This document shows, piece by piece, positions 1 to 7,484 of a DNA stretch of 11,838 nt. This DNA comes from Rhodobacterales bacterium UBA5972 (GTDB lineage Bacteria > Pseudomonadota > Alphaproteobacteria > Rhodobacterales > Rhodobacteraceae), in the NCBI GenBank assembly GCA_002430125.1, contig DJBQ01000066.1, forward strand, positions 924-12,761, given 5' to 3'. Within the stretch, counting starts at the first letter, position 1. Every line of letters begins with the position of its first letter. A model generated the notes under the pieces. It made no database searches, was not told the origin of the DNA, and saw only the letters and a program-made list of their open reading frames with translations. Position numbers and translations under genes: made by a program.

Positions 1-23
1 ACTAACCGACTAACCGACTAACC
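1..23. repeat. 8-bp tandem repeat (ACTAACCG), about 2.9 copies, cut by window edge
   Basis: The first 23 bases are two perfect copies of ACTAACCG followed by ACTAACC, and the array may continue to the left of the window. The last copy reads into CTAACCTTG, which resembles the GGCTAACCT element at 9873-9881. It lies about 140 bp upstream of the first gene, in non-coding DNA. It could be a slippage-prone microsatellite or clustered protein-binding sites; the sequence alone does not decide. Confidence 0.6.
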
Positions 24-75
24 TTGCCTTTGAACTGCGCATTAACCGGCTTTTCGCCACCTGCGGCCGCCAATC

Positions 76-97
76 CGACTCGAGGTTCGGCTAAACT
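76..97 (+). promoter_or_regulatory. GGCTAA-centred upstream element, copy 1 (before ivd)
   Basis: CGACTCG (76-82), AGGTT (83-87), one variable base, GGCTAA (89-94), one variable base and CT (96-97) occur in the same order before the cpdB-type gene at 9858-9881, with only a 2-bp insertion and two differing bases. Here the AGGTT/AAACT flanks form an imperfect inverted repeat around GGCTA; in the second copy it is perfect. The element lies 69 nt upstream of the preferred ivd start. A shared promoter part or a dispersed regulator site are both possible; no matching regulator gene is present. Confidence 0.4.
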
Positions 98-103
98 GTT
101 TCG

Positions 104-132
104 TTGCGAATCTCTGGGAATGCGTGTATTAA
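104..132 (+). promoter_or_regulatory. Candidate sigma70-type promoter of the leucine-degradation genes
   Basis: TTGCGA (104-109) and TATTAA (127-132) are separated by 17 bp. Each matches the TTGACA/TATAAT consensus at four of six positions. Initiation would be expected around 138-141, inside the palindrome at 131-150 and upstream of the ATG at 166. Spacing and placement are good, but the hexamers are weak and no transcript data are available. Confidence 0.4.
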
Positions 133-150
133 ATGAACAACTGTTCAATT
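131..150. promoter_or_regulatory. Palindromic operator candidate overlapping the ivd promoter
   Basis: TGAACA-AC-TGTTCA (134-147) is a perfect 14-bp inverted repeat. Extended to 131-150, nine of ten base pairs are symmetric. Its size and symmetry suit a dimeric helix-turn-helix repressor such as a TetR-family protein. It abuts the -10-like TATTAA and covers the predicted transcription start, the classical position for a repressor. Branched-chain acyl-CoA genes in proteobacteria are known to be controlled by acyl-CoA-responsive MerR (LiuR) and TetR (LiuQ) regulators. Assigning this site to any of them is inference, and no regulator gene is in the window. Confidence 0.45.
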
Positions 151-155
151 AATAT

Positions 156-159
156 GGAG
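156..159 (+). promoter_or_regulatory. Ribosome binding site deciding the ivd start
   Basis: GGAG at 156-159 lies 6 nt before the ATG at 166. The alternative upstream ATG at 133 has no purine-rich site before it and sits inside the palindrome and next to the -10-like hexamer. This favours 166 as the translation start. Confidence 0.6.
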
Positions 160-165
160 CCTGCC

Positions 166-1329
166 ATGTTTACCGCCTCAATGAATTTTGCGCTTGGCGA
201 AGATATCGAGGCGCTGCGCGATATGACGCATCGTTGGGCGCAGGACCGTTTGGCGCCTATTGCCGCAGAAATTGATAGGTCCAACAAGATGCCGGTGGAA
301 TTGTGGCGTGAAATGGGCGCGTTGGGCTTGCTGGGCATTACCGTCGAGGAAGAATTCGGCGGCGTCAACATGGGCTATTTGGCGCATACGATTGCGGTCG
401 AGGAAATCGCACGCGCCTCGGCCTCGGTTTCGCTGTCTTACGGGGCGCATTCCAACCTGTGCGTCAACCAGATCAGGCTGAATGGCAGTCCCGAGCAAAA
501 AGCGAAATACCTGCCGAAACTGCTGTCGGGCGAACATGTCGGCGCTTTGGCGATGTCCGAAGCCGGGGCCGGGTCTGACGTGGTTTCAATGAAAATGCGG
601 GCCGAAAAAAAGAACGGATATTACACCCTGAACGGCACGAAATACTGGATCACCAACGGGCCGGATGCGGATACCTTGGTGGTTTACGCAAAAACTGACC
701 CCGCCGCCGGACCGCGCGGCATGACCGCCTTTATTGTTGAGAAATCCATGCGGGGTTTTTCCACGTCGGAAAGCTTTGACAAGATGGGCATGCGTGGCAG
801 TGCCACCGGCGAGTTGATCTTTGAAGACGTTGAAATTCCGTTTGAAAACGTGCTCGGCAGCGAGGGGCGCGGGGTTAACGTGTTGATGTCAGGGCTTGAT
901 TACGAACGTGTGGTGCTGTCGGGCATTGGCGTCGGGGTTATGCACGCGGTGCTGGATCACATCATGCCTTACATGCATGAACGCAAACAATTCGGCCAAA
1001 AGATCGGCGACTTCCAACTGATGCAAGGCAAGATTGCCGACATTTACGCGGCGATGAATTCCTCGCGCGCTTATGTCTATGCGGTTGCAGCGGCCTGTGA
1101 TCGCGGGCAGGTCACACGTCAGGACGCCGCTGCCTGTGTTTTATATGCCTCCGAAAAAGCCATGGAGGTTGCCACCCAGGGCGTGCAGGCGATGGGGGGC
1201 GCTGGGTATCTGAGCGACTCGCCACTTTCCCGCATCATGCGTGATGCCAAGTTGATGGAAATCGGTGCCGGCACCAGCGAAATCAGGCGCATGTTATGCG
1301 GCCGCGAGTTGATGCGGGTGACAGCGTGA
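166..1329 (+). CDS. ivd: Isovaleryl-CoA dehydrogenase
   Basis: This FAD-dependent acyl-CoA dehydrogenase oxidises isovaleryl-CoA to 3-methylcrotonyl-CoA in leucine breakdown and passes electrons to electron-transferring flavoprotein. From the ATG at 166 it is 387 residues, the usual length for bacterial Ivd, and begins [13 protein letters not shown], a typical family N-terminus. Family signatures include [10 protein letters not shown] (about 129-138), MGGAGYL (343-349) and [11 protein letters not shown] near the C-terminus (367-377). Glu247, in [11 protein letters not shown], matches the catalytic base of isovaleryl-CoA dehydrogenases, which lies in this segment rather than at the position used by medium-chain enzymes. 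An in-frame ATG at 133 would add 11 residues but has no ribosome binding site. It is probably the first gene of the leucine cluster. Its gene is also called liuA. Confidence 0.96.
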   Translation: MFTASMNFALGEDIEALRDMTHRWAQDRLAPIAAEIDRSNKMPVELWREMGALGLLGITVEEEFGGVNMGYLAHTIAVEEIARASASVSLSYGAHSNLCVNQIRLNGSPEQKAKYLPKLLSGEHVGALAMSEAGAGSDVVSMKMRAEKKNGYYTLNGTKYWITNGPDADTLVVYAKTDPAAGPRGMTAFIVEKSMRGFSTSESFDKMGMRGSATGELIFEDVEIPFENVLGSEGRGVNVLMSGLDYERVVLSGIGVGVMHAVLDHIMPYMHERKQFGQKIGDFQLMQGKIADIYAAMNSSRAYVYAVAAACDRGQVTRQDAAACVLYASEKAMEVATQGVQAMGGAGYLSDSPLSRIMRDAKLMEIGAGTSEIRRMLCGRELMRVTA

Positions 1330-1452
1330 AAACCTTTGCAGTAACGCCAATTTTTCGGCGAACCATGGCTTGTTTTAAGGAATGTTGATGTGGGCGTTCG
1401 GGGATTGCGAGCGTGATTATCCGAGTGCGAGTGGAAAAATAGGGAGGGCGCT

Positions 1453-1959
1453 ATGATGCGATTGTTTTTCATTGCTATATTGTTTTCAGCGACAGCCATT
1501 GCAGGCCATGCTCAAGACCTGAACTTTAACATCAAGTATACGACAGATTGCCTTGCTGACACCGAACAAGTGGACGCAAAACAGGTATGCATTGGCAATG
1601 CAGCCGAGGCCTGCATGGCCAATACGCCCGGTGGCGATTCCACCTATGGCATGGGCGGGTGTTTATCGGCCGAAGCAGACTGGTGGGACGGGCAGTTGAA
1701 TGCCGCTTATAAGGCATTGATGAAAAACGAGAAAAATATGGACAGAGAGAACGGCCTGAGCGAAAATAGCGTCACATCAGCCGCCAAAGCTCTGCGTCAG
1801 GCGCAGCGGGCTTGGATACCGTTTCGCGACGCAACTTGCGCCTATGAATATTCCCAATGGGGTGGTGGTACTGGCGGCGGGCCTGCCTCGGTTGCGTGTT
1901 ATATGCGGATGACTGCCCAGCAAGCGCTTTACTTGCAATATGCTGGGTTTGGCGATTGA
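1453..1959 (+). CDS. Secreted LprI/DUF1311-like cysteine-rich protein
   Basis: This 168-residue protein has a cleavable signal peptide (hydrophobic segment about 4-18, likely cleavage after GHA, residue 20) and is presumably periplasmic. The mature part resembles the DUF1311 family, which includes lysozyme-inhibitor LprI-like proteins. Visible family features are CLSAEADWWDGQLNAAY (about 70-86), WIPFRDATCAYE (121-132) and a glycine-rich GGGTGGGPAS stretch before a final Cys (149). It has six cysteines in the mature region (33, 46, 54, 70, 129, 149), enough for three disulphides. AGGGAGGG at 1441-1448 supports the start at 1453 or the adjacent ATG at 1456. The biological role is unknown; lysozyme inhibition is only a family label. 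It sits between ivd and mccB, 123 bp after ivd, so it may be co-transcribed with them. Confidence 0.8.
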   Translation: MMRLFFIAILFSATAIAGHAQDLNFNIKYTTDCLADTEQVDAKQVCIGNAAEACMANTPGGDSTYGMGGCLSAEADWWDGQLNAAYKALMKNEKNMDRENGLSENSVTSAAKALRQAQRAWIPFRDATCAYEYSQWGGGTGGGPASVACYMRMTAQQALYLQYAGFGD

Positions 1960-1996
1960 TCCCCGAACTCTGGACCACAAAACGAAAAGACGGGCT

Positions 1997-2284
1997 ATGA
2001 AAATACCTACCCTGACCCTTGCAATACTTGTTGGCAATTCGATTGTCGCACTGGCTGAAAATGCGCAAGATCACCGCTTGGCGGTGGTCAGTTGCCTAGG
2101 CAATATGGAGGGCGAGACCACTTGGGGTCAGTGCCGAAATCTGATGTTCGCCCTGCGTGCTGTGCATCCGGTTGGTGGCGACGGGCATCTGGCCTGCCTG
2201 ACAGCACAGCGCGAAGGCTGGCGATTGCAACTGAATTCAGCGCCTGTCTGGGCGGATTTTCAACCAGTCCCTATTGCATCTTAA
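1997..2284 (+). CDS. Small secreted protein, truncated relative of the preceding DUF1311-like protein
   Basis: This 95-residue product has an N-terminal signal peptide (MKIPTLTLAILVGNSIVALA, likely cut before ENAQ). The remainder aligns by eye with the upstream neighbour: two cysteines 13 residues apart (as Cys33-Cys46 there), then GGDG-HLACLTAQREGWRLQLN, matching GGD..GCLSAEADWWDGQLN. The Cys54 equivalent is Arg (CGT, one base from a Cys codon). Similarity stops after LQLN, so the WxPFRDxxC and glycine-rich C-terminal half is missing. The ATG at 1997 is chosen over an in-frame ATG at 1940 because it gives a clean signal peptide and avoids overlap. No strong ribosome binding site is seen. Its stop overlaps the mccB ribosome binding site. 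It may be a functional short protein or a decaying paralogue. Confidence 0.6.
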   Translation: MKIPTLTLAILVGNSIVALAENAQDHRLAVVSCLGNMEGETTWGQCRNLMFALRAVHPVGGDGHLACLTAQREGWRLQLNSAPVWADFQPVPIAS

Positions 2285-2295
2285 AGGACTAATTC

Positions 2296-3903
2296 ATGGC
2301 GGTACTACGCTCGCAGATTTTAACGTCCGGTCAGGAATTTGATGATCGGAGTGCGGCGCATCTGGCCGCATTGGCCGAGGTGACAGCCGCAGCCGAATTG
2401 GCAACCTTTGGTGGCGGCGAAAAATCCCGTGCGCGGCATGTTTCGCGCGGCAAAATGCTGCCCCGGGACCGGGTGTCAAACCTGCTTGATCCGGGTTCGG
2501 CGTTTCTGGAAATCGGTGCCACGGCAGCGCATGGCATGTATGATGGGGCGGCACCCGGTTCGGGGGTCATTGCCGGGATCGGTCGGGTGCATGGGCTTGA
2601 GGTCATGGTTGTCTGCAATGATGCCACCGTCAAAGGCGGCACCTACTACCCGATGACCGTAAAAAAACACCTGCGCGCCCAGGAAATCGCCGAGGTGAAC
2701 AATCTGCCGTGCATCTATCTGGTCGATAGCGGTGGGGCCAACCTGCCAAATCAGGACGAGGTCTTTCCTGATCGCGATCATTTCGGGCGGATATTCTATA
2801 ATCAGGCCAATATGTCGGCCAAAGGCATTCCGCAAATCGCTGTGGTGATGGGGTCGTGCACGGCTGGCGGGGCTTATGTGCCTGCAATGTCGGACGTCAC
2901 AATTATCGTGCGCGAACAGGGGACGATCTTTCTGGCAGGCCCGCCACTGGTTAAGGCCGCAACTGGCGAAGTGGTCACCGCCGAGGATCTTGGCGGCGGT
3001 GACGTGCACACGCGCTTGTCTGGCGTCGCTGACTATCTGGCCGAGGACGACGCGCATGCTTTGGCATTGGCCCGTCAAGCGGTCGCTGGTCTTAACCGTG
3101 TGAAGCCACAGCAAATGCTGCTGCAACCGATCGAAGACCCGCTTTATGATCCGGCGGAATTGTTCGGGGTTGTGCCCGCCGATTTACGCACGCCTTACGA
3201 CATCCGCGAAGTCATCGCGCGTCTGGTGGATGGCAGCCGGTTTGACGAGTTCAAAGCCCGTTACGGTGAAACGCTGGTCTGTGGTTTTGCGCATGTGATG
3301 GGGATACCAGTCGGGATCATCGCCAATAACGGTGTGCTGTTCAGCGAAAGCGCGCAAAAAGGCGCGCATTTTGTCGAATTGTGCTCGCAACGACATATCC
3401 CATTGGTATTCTTGCAGAATATTACCGGTTTCATGGTCGGTCAAAAATACGAAAGCGAAGGAATCGCGCGGCACGGGGCCAAACTGGTGACAGCGGTAGC
3501 AACGACAAAAGTGCCGAAAATCACCATGCTGGTTGGCGGCTCTTTCGGGGCTGGCAATTACGGAATGGCGGGCCGGGCCTATTCACCGCGGTTCCTGTGG
3601 ACATGGCCGAATTCGCGAATTTCGGTGATGGGCGGTGAACAGGCGGCGGGCGTTCTGGCAAGTGTGAAGCGTGACGGGATTGAGCGGACGGGCGGCACCT
3701 GGTCGGCCGAAGACGAGGCCGCATTCAAACGCCCGACTTTGGAAATGTTCACCGAACAATCGCATCCGCTTTATGCCAGTGCGCGGCTTTGGGATGACGG
3801 GATTATCGACCCCAGAAAATCCCGCGAGGTCCTTGGCCTTTCGCTAAGTGCTGCCTTGTGCGCGCCTATTGAAGAAACACGTTTCGGCGTCTTTCGGATG
3901 TGA
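2296..3903 (+). CDS. mccB: Methylcrotonyl-CoA carboxylase, carboxyltransferase (beta) subunit
   Basis: This subunit transfers carboxyl from carboxybiotin on the alpha subunit to 3-methylcrotonyl-CoA, giving 3-methylglutaconyl-CoA. At 535 residues it has the usual length for MccB. The N-terminal acyl-CoA-binding carboxyltransferase domain contains [15 protein letters not shown] (186-200). The C-terminal domain contains [20 protein letters not shown] from residue 414 and then [18 protein letters not shown], both characteristic of MccB and of related propionyl- and geranyl-CoA carboxylase beta subunits. The leucine-pathway neighbours favour methylcrotonyl-CoA as substrate. AAGGA at 2284-2288 lies 7 nt before the ATG and overlaps the stop of the preceding small gene. 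The stop overlaps the possible ATG at 3900 of the next gene. Also named liuB. Confidence 0.96.
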   Translation: MAVLRSQILTSGQEFDDRSAAHLAALAEVTAAAELATFGGGEKSRARHVSRGKMLPRDRVSNLLDPGSAFLEIGATAAHGMYDGAAPGSGVIAGIGRVHGLEVMVVCNDATVKGGTYYPMTVKKHLRAQEIAEVNNLPCIYLVDSGGANLPNQDEVFPDRDHFGRIFYNQANMSAKGIPQIAVVMGSCTAGGAYVPAMSDVTIIVREQGTIFLAGPPLVKAATGEVVTAEDLGGGDVHTRLSGVADYLAEDDAHALALARQAVAGLNRVKPQQMLLQPIEDPLYDPAELFGVVPADLRTPYDIREVIARLVDGSRFDEFKARYGETLVCGFAHVMGIPVGIIANNGVLFSESAQKGAHFVELCSQRHIPLVFLQNITGFMVGQKYESEGIARHGAKLVTAVATTKVPKITMLVGGSFGAGNYGMAGRAYSPRFLWTWPNSRISVMGGEQAAGVLASVKRDGIERTGGTWSAEDEAAFKRPTLEMFTEQSHPLYASARLWDDGIIDPRKSREVLGLSLSAALCAPIEETRFGVFRM

Positions 3904-3914
3904 TGGTGGACTGG

Positions 3915-4874
3915 ATGAAAACTCGTCTGACCCTGCAGTTCGACCTGACGCATCCGGTTATCGGCGCGCCGATGGCCTTTGCCGGTGGAGGTGCACTGGC
4001 GGCAGCGGTGACGCGGGCCGGTGGATTAGGGCTGATCGGTGGCGGGTATTGTGACCCCGATTGGATTGCTGCGCAACTGACACTTGCTGGAAATACGCCG
4101 GTTGGGGTTGGGTTTATCACCTGGGCTCTGGCGCAAAATCCGGGGCTTTTGACCACGGTTCTGGCGCAGGCGCCACAGGCGGTTTTCCTGTCTTTTGGCG
4201 ATCCGATGCCATTTGCCGAAGAAATCCAACGCGCCGGGGTGCCGCTGATTTGTCAGGTGCAGAACCTGCGCGATGCACGCCGCGCGGTTGCGGCTGGGGC
4301 TGCGATAATTGTCGCACAAGGGGCCGAGGCCGGGGGGCATGGCGAAAGCCGCGCGACCATGACATTGGTGCCGGAAATTGCCGATATGTTGACGATCTCG
4401 GCGCCGGACGTGTTGCTGGTTGCCGCCGGGGGCATTGCCGATGGGCGCGGTCTGGCGGCCAGTTTGATGCTGGGGGCCGACGGTGTGCTGATCGGCTCGG
4501 CCCTGTTGGCCAGCGACGAAGCATTGCTGCACCCCAATGCCAAAGCGGCGATTTTGGCTGCGGACGGCGACGCAACTTTGCGCACATCAGTGGTGGATAT
4601 CGCCCGCGGCAAAGACTGGGCGGCGCGATATTCCGGACGGGTGTTACACAACGGGTTTACGGATCAATGGCAAGGGCGCGAGGATGCGCTGCGTGCCGCC
4701 GAGGGCGAGGCAGCGCGGTGGGCGGCGGCGGCGCTTGTGGGTGATTTATCGGTCGCGAATGTCTTTGTTGGTGAAGCGGCCGGGTTGATCCGAAACTCGG
4801 CCCCAGCCGCTGAGATTGTCAATAACATGGTGACCGAGGCCGAGGCATTGCTGAACCAGCACGGAAAGAATTGA
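3915..4874 (+). CDS. Nitronate monooxygenase-like FMN flavoprotein (2-nitropropane dioxygenase family)
   Basis: This is a TIM-barrel FMN protein of the nitronate monooxygenase/FabK superfamily, 319 residues from the ATG at 3915. The N-terminal MKTRL..F.L.HPVIGAPM is typical of the family. GAEAGGH contains His142, the position of the catalytic base in class I nitronate monooxygenases. AAGGIADGRG (170-179) and GADGVLIGS (187-195) are the usual FMN-phosphate-binding segments. Characterised members oxidise alkyl nitronates such as propionate 3-nitronate; others in the superfamily are FabK-type enoyl-ACP reductases, so the substrate here is unknown. Start 3915 fits the family N-terminus and follows GGTGGA (3905-3910). 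An ATG at 3900 would overlap the mccB stop as ATGA and add five residues. Its position between the two carboxylase subunit genes suggests a role linked to leucine catabolism. Confidence 0.85.
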   Translation: MKTRLTLQFDLTHPVIGAPMAFAGGGALAAAVTRAGGLGLIGGGYCDPDWIAAQLTLAGNTPVGVGFITWALAQNPGLLTTVLAQAPQAVFLSFGDPMPFAEEIQRAGVPLICQVQNLRDARRAVAAGAAIIVAQGAEAGGHGESRATMTLVPEIADMLTISAPDVLLVAAGGIADGRGLAASLMLGADGVLIGSALLASDEALLHPNAKAAILAADGDATLRTSVVDIARGKDWAARYSGRVLHNGFTDQWQGREDALRAAEGEAARWAAAALVGDLSVANVFVGEAAGLIRNSAPAAEIVNNMVTEAEALLNQHGKN

Positions 4875-4875
4875 T

Positions 4876-6828
4876 ATGTTTAACAAAATCCTGATAGCCA
4901 ATCGCGGCGAAATTGCTTGCCGGGTGATGGAAACCGCCCACCTGATGGGGATTAAAACCGTTGCGGTTTACTCTGATGCTGACCGCGCAGCCAAGCACGT
5001 TGCGATGGCGGACGAGGCCGTGCATATCGGGGCCTCAAGTCCTGCGCAAAGCTATTTGCGGGGCGATGTGATTATTGCGGCAGCACTGGCAACCGGCGCT
5101 CAGGCAGTGCATCCCGGCTATGGGTTTCTGTCGGAAAACCCGGATTTTGTTGATGCGGTGACAGCGGCGGGGCTGGTGTTTATTGGCCCCTCGGCAAGTG
5201 CTATAAACGCGATGGGGCTGAAGGATGCCGCCAAGCGCTTGATGATCAAGGCCGGTGTGCCGGTTGTGCCCGGTTATCACGGCGAAAATCAGGACGACGA
5301 ACATCTGGCGGGGGCTGCCGATGCCATCGGCTATCCGGTGCTGATCAAGGCCGTGGCGGGTGGTGGTGGCAAAGGTATGCGCAAGGTCATGCAGCCCGCA
5401 GGCTTTGCCGAAGCGCTGGAAAGTGCCCGCAGCGAAGCGCGTACGGCGTTTGGCAACGACGCGGTTCTGGTTGAAAAATACGTCGAAAAACCCCGCCATA
5501 TCGAAGTGCAGGTATTTGGCGACGGCACAGACGCGGTGCATTTGTTTGAACGCGACTGCTCGCTGCAACGCCGCCACCAAAAGGTCATCGAAGAGGCACC
5601 AGCCCCCGGCATGACCGCTGAAATGCGGGCGGCTATGGGCGAGGCTGCGGTAAAGGCGGCCAAGGCAATTGGCTATTCCGGGGCCGGGACGATCGAATTC
5701 ATTGTTGATGCCAGTGACGGCCTCAGGGCTGACCGGTTCTGGTTCATGGAGATGAACACCCGTTTGCAAGTCGAACATCCGGTGACCGAGGCAATTACCG
5801 GCGTTGATCTGGTGGAATGGCAACTGCGCGTTGCCGCAGGGGAACCACTGCCCAAACGGCAACAGGATTTGACGATCAACGGCCACGCTTTTGAAGCCCG
5901 CCTTTACGCCGAGGATGTGCCAAAGGGGTTTCTGCCGGCAACCGGCACGTTGACGCATCTGAAATTTCCGACAGGCGCCAGGGCGGATAGTGGGGTCAGG
6001 GCGGGTGATGTGATCTCGCCATTTTACGACCCGATGATCGCCAAGCTGATCACCCATGGCCCAACCCGCGATGTGGCGTTAAAGCAAATGGAACAGGCGC
6101 TGGGCGCGACCGAAGTGGCGGGGTCTGTGACCAATCTGGCATTTTTGGCGGCTCTGACGCGACATCCGGACTTTGCAATTGGCGACGTTGACACAGGTTT
6201 GATCGAGCGCGATCTGGCCCGCCTGACTGTAGAGCCTGACATGCCGGATGCCGTGATCGCGTTGGCCGGGTTGGCAGCGATGGGCCTGCATATTGGCGGC
6301 GCGCCCACCACCGGGTTTTCGCTGTGGCAACCTTTGTCGCAAACGGTTGTGATTGGTCGGGGTGACGACCTTATCGCCCTGAACGTCACAACCCGGTCCG
6401 GCAATGCTTTCACGGTGTCATTTGACGATAGGAACATTGATGTTGCGCGCCACGGGTCTGATTGGCTGATTGACGGGGCCAAGTTGACGGTCAATCTGGT
6501 GGTCTTTGGCGATAAAGTCAGTGTTTTTGCCGGACATGCATGGCATTTTGACAAGATCGATCCGCTTGAACGGGCCGGTGGGCGGCATGGCGACGGCAAT
6601 CTGATCGAAGCACCGATGCCGGGGCTGGTCAAATCGGTGCTGGTAAAAAACGGCGCTTTGGTCAAAGCTGGCGATCGTTTGGCGGTACTTGAGGCGATGA
6701 AAATGGAACATTCCCTGACCGCCGCGCGCGACGGTATTGTCGCCGAAGTTCTGGTGATTGAAGGGGCGCAGGTCGAGGCCGGCGCTGCCCTGATCCGCCT
6801 GGAAGCCGAGGAGGCCGTGGCTGCATGA
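4876..6828 (+). CDS. mccA: Methylcrotonyl-CoA carboxylase, biotin-containing (alpha) subunit
   Basis: This subunit carboxylates its own biotin using ATP and bicarbonate, then supplies carboxybiotin to MccB. The 650-residue protein has a biotin carboxylase domain (about 1-450: KILIANRGEIACRV at the N-terminus, ATP-grasp glycine loop GGGGKGMR at 162-169, EMNTRLQVEHPVTE at 292-305), a linker, and a C-terminal biotinyl domain with EAMKMEH in which Lys609 is the biotinylation site. Length and order match MccA; PccA is very similar, and the neighbours decide the assignment. GGAAAGAA precedes the ATG and the gap to the upstream stop is 1 nt. The 3' end overlaps the first GST gene by 4 nt (ATGA). A biotin protein ligase encoded elsewhere would be needed. 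Also named liuD. Confidence 0.95.
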   Translation: MFNKILIANRGEIACRVMETAHLMGIKTVAVYSDADRAAKHVAMADEAVHIGASSPAQSYLRGDVIIAAALATGAQAVHPGYGFLSENPDFVDAVTAAGLVFIGPSASAINAMGLKDAAKRLMIKAGVPVVPGYHGENQDDEHLAGAADAIGYPVLIKAVAGGGGKGMRKVMQPAGFAEALESARSEARTAFGNDAVLVEKYVEKPRHIEVQVFGDGTDAVHLFERDCSLQRRHQKVIEEAPAPGMTAEMRAAMGEAAVKAAKAIGYSGAGTIEFIVDASDGLRADRFWFMEMNTRLQVEHPVTEAITGVDLVEWQLRVAAGEPLPKRQQDLTINGHAFEARLYAEDVPKGFLPATGTLTHLKFPTGARADSGVRAGDVISPFYDPMIAKLITHGPTRDVALKQMEQALGATEVAGSVTNLAFLAALTRHPDFAIGDVDTGLIERDLARLTVEPDMPDAVIALAGLAAMGLHIGGAPTTGFSLWQPLSQTVVIGRGDDLIALNVTTRSGNAFTVSFDDRNIDVARHGSDWLIDGAKLTVNLVVFGDKVSVFAGHAWHFDKIDPLERAGGRHGDGNLIEAPMPGLVKSVLVKNGALVKAGDRLAVLEAMKMEHSLTAARDGIVAEVLVIEGAQVEAGAALIRLEAEEAVAA

Positions 6829-7484
6829 TCCGCTTGCATCACATCCCAGCCTCGCGCTCGTTTCGCACGCTTTGGCTTTTGACCGAAATGGCGCTTGAAT
6901 GTCAGATCATCCCCTATTCCATCACCGACGGATCGTTACGCGCGCCGGAGTATCTGGCGAAATCTCTGGCCGGACGGGTGCCTGCCCTTGATATCGACGG
7001 CATCACGCTGTTTGAAAGCGGTGCGATCCTTGAATATCTGTGCGAAACCCGGCCTGAAAACGGGCTGGGGCGGTTTGCGGGCGATCCTGAGCGCGGCAAG
7101 TTTCTGGAATGGCTGCATTTTTCCGAAACGCAGGCGCATTTGATTGCCAATCTCAATTTGCAGCATTTGTTTCTGAAAGACGCGTCGCTTGCCTCGCCCA
7201 CCGTTTTGAAAATCGAAACCGCGCGGCTGACAGGAACCCTGAAAGCGATGGAACGCGCGCTTGGCGAGCAGGACTGGTTGCTGGCATCGGGCTTTTCGGC
7301 GGTGGATACAATGATGGGCTATAATCTGTTTGCCTCGCGCTATTATGTGCGGATGGAAAATTTTCCGACCCTTCAGGCCTATTGCAACCGGATCACCCAA
7401 CGCCCCGCATATCAGGCGGCCCGCGCACGTGACGGCCAACAGAAATTCTTCCGCAAGGATTTTTATGAGGTGCCAAATGGCTGA
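6825..7484 (+). CDS. Glutathione S-transferase family protein (first of a tandem pair)
   Basis: This 219-residue protein has the two-domain GST layout. The N-terminal thioredoxin-like domain (about 1-77) has a possible catalytic serine in PASRSFRTL (Ser10 or Ser12), the cis-proline in GRVPAL (Pro53) and the glutathione-binding Glu64-Ser65 in LFESGAILEYL. The helical C-terminal domain contains LLASGFSAVD (152-161), with the usual N-capping box Ser158-Asp161. The substrate is unknown. It is strongly similar to the next gene, including GLGRFxGDPER and a C-terminal DFYxxP motif. The start overlaps the mccA stop as ATGA, indicating translational coupling. The operon context suggests it acts on a metabolite of leucine degradation, possibly a reactive enoyl-CoA species; that is inference. 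Confidence 0.88.
   Translation: MIRLHHIPASRSFRTLWLLTEMALECQIIPYSITDGSLRAPEYLAKSLAGRVPALDIDGITLFESGAILEYLCETRPENGLGRFAGDPERGKFLEWLHFSETQAHLIANLNLQHLFLKDASLASPTVLKIETARLTGTLKAMERALGEQDWLLASGFSAVDTMMGYNLFASRYYVRMENFPTLQAYCNRITQRPAYQAARARDGQQKFFRKDFYEVPNG

Noticed and set aside
1345..1360. Short inverted repeat CGCC...GGCG after ivd
   Set aside because: The 4-bp stem has its T run in the loop, so it does not look like a terminator. The 123-bp gap shows no other clear signal.
5035..6057. Long open frame of 340 codons on the minus strand opposite mccA
   Set aside because: It lies wholly opposite a well-supported gene, has no recognisable domain and shows the biased composition of an antisense shadow frame.
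7330..7476. N-terminal extension of the second GST by 49 residues
   Set aside because: It overlaps the first GST extensively, does not resemble a GST N-terminus, and the ATG at 7477 has a good ribosome binding site.
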